Shown piece after piece: positions 25,249-36,534 of a stretch of 64,000 nucleotides of DNA. Location of the stretch: positions 428,139 to 492,138 of the forward strand of contig JXTB01000142.1 of NCBI GenBank assembly GCA_002914805.1, given 5' to 3'. Below the pieces are notes generated by a model. That model did no database searches. It was not told where the DNA came from and worked only from the letters and a program-made list of their open reading frames with translations. Positions within the stretch are counted from its first letter, which is position 1; the number at the start of each line of letters is the position of its first letter. A program made the position numbers and the translations under genes. Source of the stretch: Parasponia andersonii. Taxonomy: Eukaryota; Streptophyta; Magnoliopsida; Rosales; Cannabaceae.

Positions 25249-26004
25249 ACACCAAATGTAAGAGGGGCAAAAATTCTTTTGCATGTGGGAGGGGTATTTT
25301 TTTTTAATCAAACTGTTTATAAAAGATCTATTTTTAAAAAATAAATTATATAAAAAACCAGACGCACGATCGGTATAAAAGATTAACCCACGATGTATCA
25401 ATGGGGGAAAGTGATTTTGATGCCTGGAGTGGCACATCTAATTGGTGTCGTATGTCCTTACTTCGACTATCCCGTAAATTCTTTTTCACACTATTCAAGT
25501 GAAATGTTTTTATTGCTGTTAGAATATGACAAAGAACCTAATTATCTTTGTCTGAATGCTATACTTATAACATATGTTTGTCATTTGCTAGCTTGCAGAA
25601 TTTGATTTCGACTTTGGTATATATGTAGATTAGCTCATATTGAATTTAAGCAGTATAAGCTACGAGAATATTGTTTGGAAAATTAATAGATTTTGCTTCA
25701 ATTTCTGTTTTTGGTGAGAACTGGTGTTTGTATTGTTAGGATAAGATTTGCGTGAGTTTTTCTTTCATCGAAAAGCATAAATAACTCGAGATGCTTTATG
25801 AACAATTAAATATTATTGATCGTGTGTATGTTTTTTTTATTTTAAAAATAAAAATCCTAAAAATGAGGAAGACTATAAGATATATCATTGTGTGATAGTG
25901 AACATATTATATAATTTATTTTTTAAAATTAAATCTTTTATAAACCGGTTGATTAGAAAAAACACCCCTCCTACGCAAGAGGATACTAGAACTCTCCCGT
26001 AACT
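25249..26004. mobile_element. Second copy of the same Mutator-type family with an unrelated middle
   Basis: At 25258-25366 the text TAAGAGGGGCAAAAATTC...TTATAAAAGATCTATTT matches the left arm of the element at 24924. At about 25833-26001 the text AAAATAAAAATCCTAAAAAT...ACTAGAACTCTCCCGTAAC matches its right arm. Between them lie about 465 bp with no similarity to the first copy, including a 70-codon frame (25393-25605) without a recognised domain. The structure could be a longer family member with an internal captured segment, or a copy split by an insertion. The outer left end is truncated or abuts the first element. Confidence 0.55.
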
Positions 26005-26745
26005 TTATATTCTTATCACACCCTCAAAGATACTCAAGTTAAATGCTAATTCAACTTTAAACAATAAAATCGAATCACAAAATCATAAATCTTAAAATAA
26101 ATTAGGGCAATAGCACCAAGCATTCTCATTGGTAATGCAAATTGTAAATTGGTTGTATGTGTCTTTTCATTTCTTTTTTTTGTTTGTTTGGGTTGCATCT
26201 TTTGCTTTTGCGTTTCCTTCGTTTTGCCAATGAAGTTTTTATTATTACCGACCAGAAGTCTAGAACTTGGCAACCATAGATTAGTAAGGTTTAGTTTATT
26301 TTTTCTCTTAAGACTTTAACTAAAATTATAGTTATAAAAAATTAAAAGGATATTTTAATCTTCATGACACGTGTGGATAGTAAATACTGTGCAATATTTA
26401 ATATTCATATTTGATTATAAATATGTTATAATGTCAATTTTATTACCGTTCTTTGTCAAAATTAGTTTAATATGTGAAAAAGTTCCTTAGAGGACAATAA
26501 ATAGATTAAAATCTTAAAGAAGAAATCAAAAGAAGATCCCAAATAATAAGCAAAAAATTATTATATGGGTGGGAAAAGAAACTTTTAATAATGGATATAT
26601 TTGGAATTAACAAAAATTCAAGAGGCATGGGAAGAGAAAATCGTAAGATTAAAATTTATTGAAGAGTATCTTTAAAGGAGAGGTGGGAAGTGCAAAAACA
26701 GAATGACAATAGAGTCACCCTTAGTACATTAACGTCATTAAAAAA
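26005..26745. other. AT-rich DNA between two Mutator-type elements
   Basis: No gene, RNA or clear repeat seen. The 75-codon frame on the minus strand at 26046-26273 is Lys/Gln/Thr-rich without a domain. Confidence 0.4.
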
Positions 26746-27214
26746 GAGAATTAGGTTATATATGCATGCTAATACTCTTATTTTGGTTGGTATGCTTTGG
26801 TTAATAAAAGTCTGAAAAATATGTATATGAGTACCTAAAATGTCATTTTTACCCGTAGGAATTAACTTACGATGTCTATGCTTCTCTTCTCTTATTTAAC
26901 CTAGCTTCCATATTGTGCCTCTACTTCTTCTATCTGTATCCTTTAAATATATCCTCTACTTGTTGAAGTTATATAATATTTAAGAAGCTGAAATTATAAG
27001 ATTAAAAAAGAAGAAAATGAGAAAAAGTGAAAAAGATGAAAAATAAGAAAATAGAAAGTTGATTAAATGTGTATATAATTTATATATTTAAGCATTATGG
27101 ATATTATTTAAAAAGGTTTTAAACTAAGTTCCGATATATTCTGAGCATAATTTAAGTATTAAAAGTTGATTTACGTGATTTATACAAAATTCTTGAAAAC
27201 AATGGTACCCCGTC

Positions 27215-27450
27215 CAGATAAAAAATGAAAACTCGATGCTATTTCGACTAATTTCAATTTTATTTCAAATGTATTTTAAGTATAGTCGAAAATTCGATAC
27301 TAATTCGACTTAATCTCGATGTAGTTTCGATGTATATTCGAGTACATTTGACATTCGTTAATTTCGACCATATTTCGATGTATTTTTGACTTAGTTTCGA
27401 TAAATTTCAATGAATTAGGATCCCTTTTCGATTTGATTTCGACAACTGAT
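27215..27450 (+). repeat. Left subterminal TTCGA-rich array of the MULE
   Basis: Degenerate words such as TTTCGATGTA, ATTCGACTTA and TTTCGACCAT recur at intervals of roughly 10-25 bp. The mirror array at 29275-29760 carries the complementary CATCGAAA / TCGAAAG words, so the two form a loose inverted repeat. Subterminal arrays of this kind may be transposase binding sites. That role is inferred. Confidence 0.6.
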
Positions 27451-27508
27451 AATTTTAGATTTTTATTTTTTAATCTGTAATTTTTATGATTATTTTATTT
27501 TATATGCA

Positions 27509-28180
27509 GAGTCATATTTCAATATCATAGTTTTGTATATCAGTAAGTGGAAGTTTTTGTCGGAAAAAATATTATGGTCTTATATTGCTAAAGAAAGTAA
27601 GACCATGTGTGTATGGAAGGGTATAACTTATATGACCTTTATAGATAAGCTGCATGATCTAATTGGAGTTGATGGAAATTATTTGAATTTAGAACTTAAG
27701 GTTGTTTATAAATGTGGTAGTGGAGATGGAATCCATATTCTTCCAACGAAGATTAGTACTGATAGTGAGCTAGAACTTGGCTTGAGGAGGTATCTTACTT
27801 CATTCGATACCGTACTTCTTTATGTGTGTCCATTTTACCGAAATTGAGTCCTATGGGTAAGAGTTGCAGTCAAATTACTTCATTTATTCCTGAAAGAGGT
27901 GCGGAGAAAGTAGAAGAGCAATAGGTAGATCCAACTCTGGTTGTATTAGCGGCGTGTCCTCTAAATGAGTTGAACAAATTCTTTGGTGATAGTGTTAACT
28001 TTAATATTATTGAGATGGAACCTACAAATAATAAGAAGGAACATGGAACTAATAAGAATAGATTACAAGAAAAGTCAAGTAAAGTACCGAAGACTCTAGG
28101 GACAACTACATGGACTTAAAGCAGTGGAGTTTGTAGGAGAAGAATGATAGATAATGCATCTAAATGAGGTGCTCCTTTTT
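27509..28180 (+). pseudogene. mudrA-like N-terminal region of MULE transposase
   Basis: An open stretch to 27847 contains WKGITYMTFIDKLHDLIG and LELKVVYKCGSG, followed by ISTDSELELGLRRYL. This matches the ubiquitin/PB1-like N-terminal domain that precedes the DNA-binding domain in many plant MULE transposases. It runs into a stop at 27847, and similar low-grade coding text (PLNELNKFFGDS) continues to about 28120 in another frame. No ATG starts the first frame. A splice-acceptor-like TATATGCAG precedes it at about 27501-27509, so the true start may lie in an earlier exon. Confidence 0.6.
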
Positions 28181-28257
28181 TTTTTTTGGAAGGAAAATTG
28201 CCACAAGAAATCCCTAATAACTTCTCAGCTGAATCTTGTAATTCAGTAAAAAGTATG

Positions 28258-28510
28258 GTAGGTCAACTATTTAAGAATAAAGAAGACTTGAAGTTGAAGT
28301 TACACATGCATTCAATGAAGTCCAATTTTGAGTTCGAGGTGAAAAAGTCAGGAAAAATCTGTTAGTTTATAACATGTATAGATGACAATTGTACATGATG
28401 ATTGCGAGCTAGAAAGGTAGAATAATCTGACATATTTGAGATGCGAAGATATATATCTAAACACATATATTTGTTGGCATTAAGACATAAGGACAACTAA
28501 CAAGATCACC
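28258..28510 (+). pseudogene. MuDR-type DNA-binding domain fragment (PF03108-like)
   Basis: VGQLFKNKEDLKLKLHMHSM and NFEFEVKKSGK are followed, after a frameshift and internal stops, by IDDNC, LRARKVE, SDIFEMRRYISKH and LALRHKDN. That is the order found in the zinc-binding DNA-binding domain of MuDR transposases. The transposase core that should follow is missing. The sequence passes directly into an antisense DUF1985 fragment, so an internal deletion joined the two genes at about 28510. Confidence 0.75.
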
Positions 28511-28514
28511 TTCT

Positions 28515-29108
28515 TATTCTTTTTCATCTTTTGAAGGTAATTTTCCCTCTGATGCATTATATTCTTATTCAAACTAGCAAATGTTCTCTCGTAAGATCGC
28601 CTTCTTTATGGATAATTACAGAAATCCTCCTTATTCTCCACAAAGAGAGCATATTCATCAAAATATTGGTGCTTGACTTCTGTGCCATCAAGAGCCCATC
28701 TACCAAGTAGCATAACTCCAACTTTCATATGTCTTTCTTCTCCTCACAATTAAAAAACGTAGCTTCTAATTCACCGGATCTCACATTAGCTTCATTATTC
28801 AGGTATGTCTCCCTGAGTCTCATGCTACTAGACATAGATTGTACTTCATAATATCCAGATCTTTGCTAAAATTTAACACCGTTATCAAGGCAAACTCACC
28901 AAGCCCGAATCTCAAATTGCTGTCCCCAATAAAAAACTGCAACTCCACTAGATTTTTGGATTTCACCTTCCTCAATAGTAGTTAGTATATAAGTACTCCC
29001 AACACTTGCATTGGAGGAGTAAGAAAAAATTGTTTAAATGGACATTTCTTTGCCCTCTCTAAAAAATCATACTTATCAAATCTTTCCTTAATCTTCAACA
29101 TTACTGTT

Positions 29109-29148
<40 letters not shown>

Positions 29149-29212
29149 TGACCCTTCCAGGAAAGTGTTCATCAAAAGGTACAAAGAGCTTTGAATTTTG
29201 GTTCTGTATCAA
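28515..29212 (-). pseudogene. DUF1985-domain fragment (MULE-associated, ULP-like gene)
   Basis: Minus-strand pieces read CPFKQFFLTPPMQVLG (about 29010), RFGLGEFALIT (about 28905), MKYNLC, LRETYLN (about 28800) and WKLELCYLVDGLL (about 28700), the landmarks of DUF1985 in that order. The first part lies in the open frame 28982-29212. A poly-T run at 29110-29146 encodes a lysine stretch and may be expanded. Stops and frameshifts follow. DUF1985 often stands N-terminal to a C48 (ULP1) peptidase in plant MULEs such as the Kaonashi type. No peptidase is left here. Confidence 0.65.
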
Positions 29213-29274
29213 AGGAAAAAAGTAATTTAGACAAAATTTTCATAAATTTAACATATATCAAATGCGTTAAAAAT

Positions 29275-29760
29275 GCGTCAAACTTAGTCGAAGTTAATCG
29301 AAATAGGTCGAAACGCAATCGAAAGTTTGATGCTTTTGATTTCGATGACCTTTCGATTATAGTCAAAAAATCCTACAAAAACTATCTCAAATAGCCAGGC
29401 GGTCAAAATACATTATCAAAAACTATTGAAAAATAAAACATGTCGAAATAGAATCGAAAATTAATCGAAAGTTATCGAACAAAGTGTAACTACTAGCTAC
29501 TAAAAAAGAGCATCAAAATGTCATCGAAAGAAAGTCGAACTAATATCGAAAGTTTACTTTAGTTTAGTTTAAAATGTCATAAAAAATATATCAAAAATTC
29601 AGTATTATTAATCGAAAGCACATCGAAATACCATTAGAAAAGACATCAAAGTTCACATCACCAGGCAATATTTCCAGCATTATTTTATAGCTATACTCAT
29701 CGAAATATGATCAAAATAACAATGAAATATATCGAAAAGACATCAAAATAGTATCAAAAT
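29275..29760 (-). repeat. Right subterminal TCGAA-rich array of the MULE
   Basis: Repeated words such as GTCGAAGTTAATCGAAAT, CATCGAAA and ATCGAAAG, spaced about 10-30 bp apart, are inverse to the array at 27215-27450. Confidence 0.6.
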
Positions 29761-30355
29761 GGAGCTAAAAATTACGTGTACAAAAATTTAAAAAATCACT
29801 ATCTTATAAATGAGAAATTATCTAACTAAATCAAAATATTAACCAAAAATTTCTAAATTAGCTTCAATTGCAAATACCCTAAATTCAAAAAAATAAAACC
29901 CTCAAATCATATTTTGCTTACCTTTTTTTGCGGACTCATTTTCCTCAATATAATCCTCAATAGTGACTTGGATTCACAATTTACAGGAAGAAGGCACGAC
30001 AGGTTTTCGTGTCTTCAGGTAAGGAGATGTAAGAGAGAGTTTTCATTTTCCTTGGTTGCTCTTCAGACAATAGAAGACAACGGCTTTTCAGACGACAGTA
30101 GCAATGGAGATTGGAGAGAGAGCAAGAGATTTCAGAAAGAGTTTCAAAAGGAAGTATGAGAGACACTCCTTTGAAAATGAGGCATATTTTCTCTTAGGTA
30201 TTAGTAAAGGTATTTTCATCCGCACACATATTTTTCAAATATTTTTAACTCATGCATATGGGTCAAAATAGGGATATTGGGGTGCATATTTGACCTAATT
30301 TCTCGAAAAAAACTGAACTGATATAAAATAATGCACAATGTACAAAAAATAAATG

Positions 30356-30437
30356 AAAGAGACATAGAGTTGCAATATAAGGTTAAGGCTAATAAATAAA
30401 AGAGACATAGAATTGCAATATAAGGTTAAGGCCTATA
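30356..30437. repeat. 43-bp two-copy tandem repeat
   Basis: GACATAGAGTTGCAATATAA at 30361 recurs as GACATAGAATTGCAATATAA at 30404, both followed by GGTTAAGGC. Confidence 0.7.
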
Positions 30438-33355
30438 ATTGTAATGCCTCTAGCTTAACTACAGGACTATGTAGGTTAAACTAGGGTGCGTTATTTTTTT
30501 ATAAACCATATTTTTAGTTTTGCAAAAAGGTGGGCCAAATTTAAACTTTTTAAATTCTAAAACAAAGAAACTGTATGGTATTACTTTTGAAAGTGTCTTT
30601 ACAAAATATACAACTAAAAACTCCTTATCAGTTTATCTTTCCATCAGCAGTAATATTTACAACATACCAGAATAACAAAATACAAAGAAAACACCACCCA
30701 TAAGTCAAGCTCGTCTATATCGGTATGATCATAGCGATAAGAAAGCGCGCTAGCCAATCAGCAACTCTATATATCAAAAACGTCCTCACCTGCATCATAG
30801 GAACTAAATGAGCTAATGCTCAGTAAGCAAAAATCATGCATGCTCGTGAACATGTTTCATGCATAAACTTTATTGAAATTCCCATTGTACTCTTTCTTCA
30901 TAATTTTTCATTTTGATGCGCTTTTCTTAGAAAACATTTCTTTATAGGGCCCTTGAGTACATTACAAAGTCGCGGCAGTCGGTAGGCCGTGCCCACTTGT
31001 GCGGGAAGGAAACACATGGCCAATATGAACCATACTTACCTAATGCAGACTGACTAAGTAATGCACCTGATAAATCTCATAATACAATACTCAGTCTCGG
31101 CAGTCGGTAAGCCATGCCCACCTATGCAGGAAGGATGCCTGTGTAAACTATACTTACCCAATGCAGACAGACTAAACACTATACTTAAAACATATCTCGT
31201 AAAATTAGTACAATGGTACTACTTTAAATCTAATGTGTGGAAAACTTCATTTCTTTGAAAATCATGCTTAAATGATCATGCCATGCTTATATTTCCGTAA
31301 ACTTTACAATAATAATATAAATAACATATAATTGAAATAATACACATAAGCATGTAAGAAAACATCTTGTATCTACTATTGTTCTTGTGATGCAGTTAAA
31401 ATAAATCTTCACTTACCTTGTGTCCGGTAGAAAAGATAGTGGAAAGGGTTAGTATCCTCTGTGGCAAGGTGTGCGAAAGACCTGATGTCAATTTTATTAC
31501 TAACATTATTACTACAATATAAAATGTTTAAAGAAAACAAGTATAAGATCGAATCACAGCTTTTACAAAAGAAAGAACCCTAATCACAAAATGAATCAAA
31601 ATGTCATCTACTTTAAAAAAAAACTAGTCCATTAGCTTCTAAATGGTACCATTTGGTTCTAAAAATATTTGGACAGAACCTACCCTATTTTTAGGACATT
31701 TTCACATGATTAAAATCATGGTTTAAGACCTGTAATAACAATCAACAAGCCAGTTTCCATATATACAATTCAAAGAGGATCATTTAGAGCAACCTAGGTA
31801 TATTTGAATTCCTTTCATTTAGATAGAGTTTAAAACCACTTTTACACTTTTCTATTGTCACAAATAGCAACAAAGTAAATATATTTATATCATGGGATCA
31901 ACAAAATATACATTTCAATTTTATAAGATCAGATTACAAGTATGGGGAGCTTATTCTAACAATGGAAATACTTGAAAATACTTGAATCCACAAGTAGCAA
32001 ACTTTGGGGTTTTAAGACTAACTTTAATTCTCCACTTAAATTCTGTGGTTCCAGCCATATATAAGGTTTTCTCAGACCTTAATTCATCAAATAAAAGCTT
32101 TAATTAAAGAGCTAAAGCAATGGAAATAAATTACCAATTCTAAATTCCACAAAAAGCTTACCTTGACTAGTTTGAACTTTTGTTGAAGCTCTTGCCTTCT
32201 ACTTTCACAAAACTGATTTCTAGGGCTTTGAAATTGATCTTAGGAATCAAGAGGACCTAGAGGAAATATTACTTAAGTAGTATCAAGTGGAGAATTAAAA
32301 TAACAAAACAAAACCTAGGAAGAAGAACTAGTAGAATTACCTTGACTAGTTTGGACCTATCTTGCTTCCTTGAGCTCCAAATTGAGTTCTACCCCTTGAA
32401 AACTCTTAGATATAGATAAGGGGAGTTGAGAGAAGTATAGAAAGTGGCTGTAGTAGTTCAAGTCATGGCTGGGGAGGAAGAGGAAAGAAATGATCAGATT
32501 TGGTCAAAAATTAATACTTAAAGGCTAAGAATGGCATAACTTAAATTCTAAGGGGTATTTTGGGTATTTTACACCTTACTTTCCATGTGTCCAGCTCTAA
32601 AACATCCTTAGCATACTCACCATGTTTCTGGTCAATCCTATACACTCAAATATAGACCAAAATGGTGAAACCTAGCTTAGAAAGTGAAATCTAGTCATAC
32701 TTTGACTTATGATCCTATATGGTCAATCTTATTGTAATCTGTTGGAACCTAGCCCCATAACCAATCATTAAATATAAAAATAAGTCAATTTGACTCCAAT
32801 TAATAATGAAAATATAGTATCAATGCCTAATTAATAGAACGCACAAAATTAACATTACGCAATTAAGCCGAACCTAAGCTAGCTTAGTGTAATTAAATAT
32901 ATTTCAGTTCAATGACTGCCACCTCGTGCTTACCTGGGCCGAAAAATAAAATACTATAAGTAAGTTCTATACATTGAATTAAAACTATGATGTGTTAAAC
33001 GTACAATGAATTTGGCTCCAAAAAGCGTGAAAATGCACTTTACCGAAAAATTACTATTTTACCTAGTTATCATCAAACTTGATTTTAATGCATGAGCACA
33101 TTGTATTGTATTCATGAATATATATTCTTTGTTCTTCTCACACACCTAGCTCTCTCTCTCTCTGAGGGTACTGAGCCTTTACACTACATGGGAACACTTC
33201 GACAAATATTAGTAAAATAACACATATTGAAAGCATTTAACAATAAAGAATGAAAAATTTACTATAAAGTTGATTCTAATCACTTGATATGTCTATTATA
33301 CAATATGAACATGTTTATTATTGGCTTATTATGCATGTGAGAATCTTGGACATCA
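30438..33355 (-). mobile_element. LTR region of a Tekay/Del-type gypsy element (minus)
   Basis: The right edge ...GGACATCA at 33355 is followed by TAATCCTTCCCTCTTTATT, on the element strand a purine-rich tract next to a TG end, exactly downstream of an integrase tail at 33445. Inside, on the element strand, CTGAGCATTAGCTCATTTAG (about 30820) is a segment commonly found in LTRs of this lineage. The left boundary is uncertain. TGTAATGCCTCTAGC at about 30438 could be an LTR edge of either orientation. A 124-bp duplication is visible around CGGCAGTCGGTA (30973 and 31097). No protein is encoded. Confidence 0.5.
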
Positions 33356-33432
33356 TAATCCTTCCCTCTTTATTAAATTTCGTCCTCAAAATTTGCTTAC
33401 CCAAATAAGTGAGGATACTTAGTTTTCATCTC

Positions 33433-34020
33433 TTCTTCTTTTTCCTATGTGGCCTCTTCTACTTTATGGTTCCTCCATAGTATTTTGACCAAAGGGATCT
33501 TCTTATTTCTAAGCTCCTTTTCTTTTCTATCTAAAATATCCACTAGTTGTTCTTCATAGCTTACATCTTGGCTCAACTCTAATGGCTCATAACTCAAAAC
33601 ATGTGATGGGTTTGGAATATATCTCCTGAACATAGAGACATGAAAAACATTGTGTTCGTTCGACAGTGAGGGTGGCAAAGCAAGTCTATAGGCAACATCT
33701 CCAACTTTGTCAAGTATCTCAAATAGGCCAATATATCTGGGACTAAGCTTCCCTTTCTTCCCAAACCTTATGATTCCTTTCATGGGAGCAACCTTTAAAA
33801 ATATTTTATCCCCAACATCAAATATGACCTCTCTCCTTCTAGGATCAGCATAATGCTTCTGTCTGTTCTGAACAGCTAATAACCGTTTACGAATCTTTTC
33901 TACTGCTTCAGCTGTTTCTCTTACCAATTCTGGACCAAGAAATTTCCTTTCTCCCATCTCATCCCAGTGAATTGGAGATCTACATTTTCTTCCATACAAG
34001 GCTTCATACGGAGGCAGGTT
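33433..34020 (-). pseudogene. Gypsy integrase C-terminus with chromodomain-like tail
   Basis: The open frame 33445-33999 contains MYGRKCRSPIHWDEMGER, then RRREVIFDVGDKIFLKVAP, GKKGKLSPRYIGLFEI and LSNEHNVFHVSMFRRYIP, the standard C-terminal half of chromovirus integrases. It ends with KIPLVKILWRNHKVEEAT, the Tekay/Del chromodomain tail. The stop there is TAG where the family has Trp, a G-to-A change, and coding text continues beyond it (EKEEEMKT). Upstream of 34020 the match is lost, so RT, RNase H and most of integrase are gone. Confidence 0.85.
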
Positions 34021-34635
34021 GGGTATAGTGGAGAAAAGTTCTGAATATTCTTGATCTACCCTTTTCCAGTCAAGAAATCTAGAAGATCTCAGTTAGAAAA
34101 ATTATAGACTTTTATTGGCCCCTTGAAGTAAATTAGCTACCATGCTCCTTGTAATGAAGATGAATTCTTGTTATGCAAAAAGAGAAATTGAATGCCTTAT
34201 TTAGAGGAGATTGAACATCAAGAGAGAAAATGGAACAGATGATAGTAGCTTTCCATTCTCCTTAGTAATGATCTTGGTTTTGGCATCTTAGGTGGCTATG
34301 AGACTACTATATTAGCAACTGAACTATGATATTTCATTGAGCTCCTTGTGTCAGATCTTGTCACTAATTTATCTGATCCAGGAACATCAAGAATAATAGC
34401 TTTGTTACTTGAGTTCTCCTCTAGATTATCAGATCGGGTTCACCTTTCTTTTGAACATCAAGGATGTCAGAACCAACATTTGTTTTGTTCACTCCATGAT
34501 TGTCATTTGCATCCTCATGTGGAACACTTAGATTGTTAGAATTAGAAGCTTTGTCAAAACTAGTGGGTGGCTTGTCAGAACTGTGTATTACTCTCTTTTA
34601 CTTTTTTAACGTGGAGGCTGAGTTCTTTTTGACTA
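34021..34635. other. Unassigned DNA between two retroelement fragments
   Basis: No recognisable domain on either strand. The 63-codon frame at 34348-34539 is not convincing. Confidence 0.35.
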
Positions 34636-35110
34636 TAGTGACTGTTGATGAGTGATTAATTCACTCACAAATCAAGTATCATTCAACTCAAATAATTGTA
34701 AGTTCTCAATAATTTTTTTTGGTTTGATGTATTTTTACTTTGTTTTTGTAGTTTTTATAAATAAATGAGAATAAAGAAAAATTACTGATAAATATTGATA
34801 TTTCAACTATTTGGATCAAAGTTGAGTCCGATATGAATGTAATGAAATATAAATCAGGTAAAACGAAGCTGAAACAAACAAATGACACCCCTAGGAAGAA
34901 AAGTTGCCGTGCCGAGTTCCAGAGCCGAGAGCGCCATGGCGTTGTAATAGTAGTGCCACGGTACTGCCTACAAATTAGAATTCCAAAGGCTAAAGCACTG
35001 TGACGCTTGCCAAGAAGTGCTGTGGCACTACACAATGTCCAGAAGTGCGTGTTTAGCAAGTTTTTAAAGCCAATTTGAACCCTTGATACCATCTGATCAA
35101 ATGGATGACA
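34636..35110 (+). mobile_element. Gypsy-like LTR fragment related to 1404-2350
   Basis: Starts TTGATGAGTGATTAATTCAC, close to the start of the LTR at 1404. It carries three spaced variants of a GTGCCRYGGTACT-like word (about 34905-35025), as that LTR does. It interrupts the 3' part of the Copia gag remnant on the minus strand. No second LTR or internal domain accompanies it, so it may be a solo LTR. Ends are approximate. Confidence 0.4.
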
Positions 35111-35159
35111 TTCTACCCGACATTGGTCACCTTGGAGCCCTTTAAATACATCATTTGAC

Positions 35160-36240
35160 TCAATTTTTCATATCCTTTGTGACATACTGAATTCTCTCCT
35201 TAGACTCATCTAGCTCCTTCTATGTTTTGACAACCTGATCCTAAGAATCTTGTAGTCTTATTTTCAGATCAGTGAGCATCTCTTCATAGCTCTCATTTTC
35301 TTCCTTGAGACTATATATGAGAGCTTCTTGGACCCTAACTTTATTAGCCATTCTCAACCACTGGTCATACAGATTTTGCTAAGCATCTTGTTGATTAGGA
35401 TTTGAGAATGTGACTTCTTTCTCATCATCTAATATATCATTGTCATAATAATCAGATTGATTGTCTGTACATTGGCCTTTCACTTTGGATTTTGCAACAA
35501 ATGAACCAAAGTTTCTTGTCATATCAGTCTTCATTTTTCTATTCTATTTCCTTGCCGCTTGCTCTAGGTTATATTCATTGCATTGGCCTTCTTTTTGATG
35601 GTGTTAGTATATTCCTCCTGAAAGTGTTCAAAACCTTTATACTCTCTACATTGAACTCTAAGATCTGAATTTTCAGAGAGTATGGTATTTTGATAAGATA
35701 GTTTTGAGTTATTTTGTTTCTCTAGAACTGTTCTCTTCTTTTTATTTTTAAGGAACTTGGAGTATTTCCTGGTTAAATAAAAGTTGCTTCCTCACTGAGA
35801 GCATCAAAGTCATCTTGATTCAACTTCTCTCCTTCTAAATCGTCTTCAATGTCTAAACATTCATCTTGATTGTCATGACAGTCAGATTGAATTTCAACAA
35901 CATCGCATTTATTATATAAGTTCTCAAGGATATCCCATACCTCCTTGGAAGTAGTATATGATGTAATATATTCAAAATGATGAGTATCAATAACACTAAA
36001 AATAGCATTTAATCCTTCTGAATTCATTTTAGCATTAGTAACTCATCTTCTATCTGGTTTGGGTACAATAACCCCATGTCTAATAACAGTGGGGGGTTTC
36101 CAACCATTAACAATCACAGCCCAAACTTGTTCATCAATGAACGTAAGAAACATTTTCATTTTGGCTTTCCATGAGAAATTTTTTTCCATCAAGTATGGGT
36201 GGTCTTATGATAGATCCGTCTTCATAAAAAGAATCTAGAA
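35160..36240 (-). pseudogene. Degenerate Copia gag
   Basis: The frame 35773-36027 contains LNAIFSVIDTHHFEYI and TSKEVWDILENLYN, matching the UBN2/gag-polypeptide family of plant Copia elements. Upstream pieces FLTFIDEQVWAVI and GVIVPKPD extend it to about 36230. Downstream (to about 35160) a Lys/Glu-rich coiled-coil-like text is broken by stops. The pol region is absent. Confidence 0.65.
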
Positions 36241-36534
36241 AAGCAGAGAAACACAAATTTAAAATCTCAAAGCTGATCCAAACAAGAGCAAAGATAAATG
36301 TAACAAAGATCACACAAAAATTTCAAAGAGACGAATGATCAAATACTTGGAAGGCAAAGAGCAAAACTCAAGCAAACAAACTTAGAACCTCACAAGTTTT
36401 GAGTCCAACCAAACATAAAACACACAAAATATAACCAAGAGAAGTAGCACTTAAGAACACGAAGAACCAAGTAACATAACTTAAAAACCCAGATATCTCA
36501 TTGAAATTCGCAAGCAATGCCTATTGATACCAAA

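Larger units (their letters stand above)
26746..30304 (+). mobile_element. Decayed Mutator-like element (MULE) carrying mudrA remnants and an antisense DUF1985 remnant
   Basis: The left end GAGAATTAGGTTATATATGC (26746) and the right end read inverted, GAGAAATTAGGTCAAATATG (ending 30304), align for at least 90 bp, including a shared GAAAAATATGT at about 26812 and its inverse near 30230. Just inside lie two TTCGA-rich arrays in opposite orientation (27215-27450 and 29275-29760). Internally there are mudrA-type fragments on + and a DUF1985 fragment on -. No catalytic DDE region is left. A 9-bp target duplication was not evident, as both flanks are A-rich. Confidence 0.75.

Noticed and set aside
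29914-30159. 81-codon frame inside the right arm of the MULE
   Set aside because: No domain. Lies in the terminal inverted repeat region.
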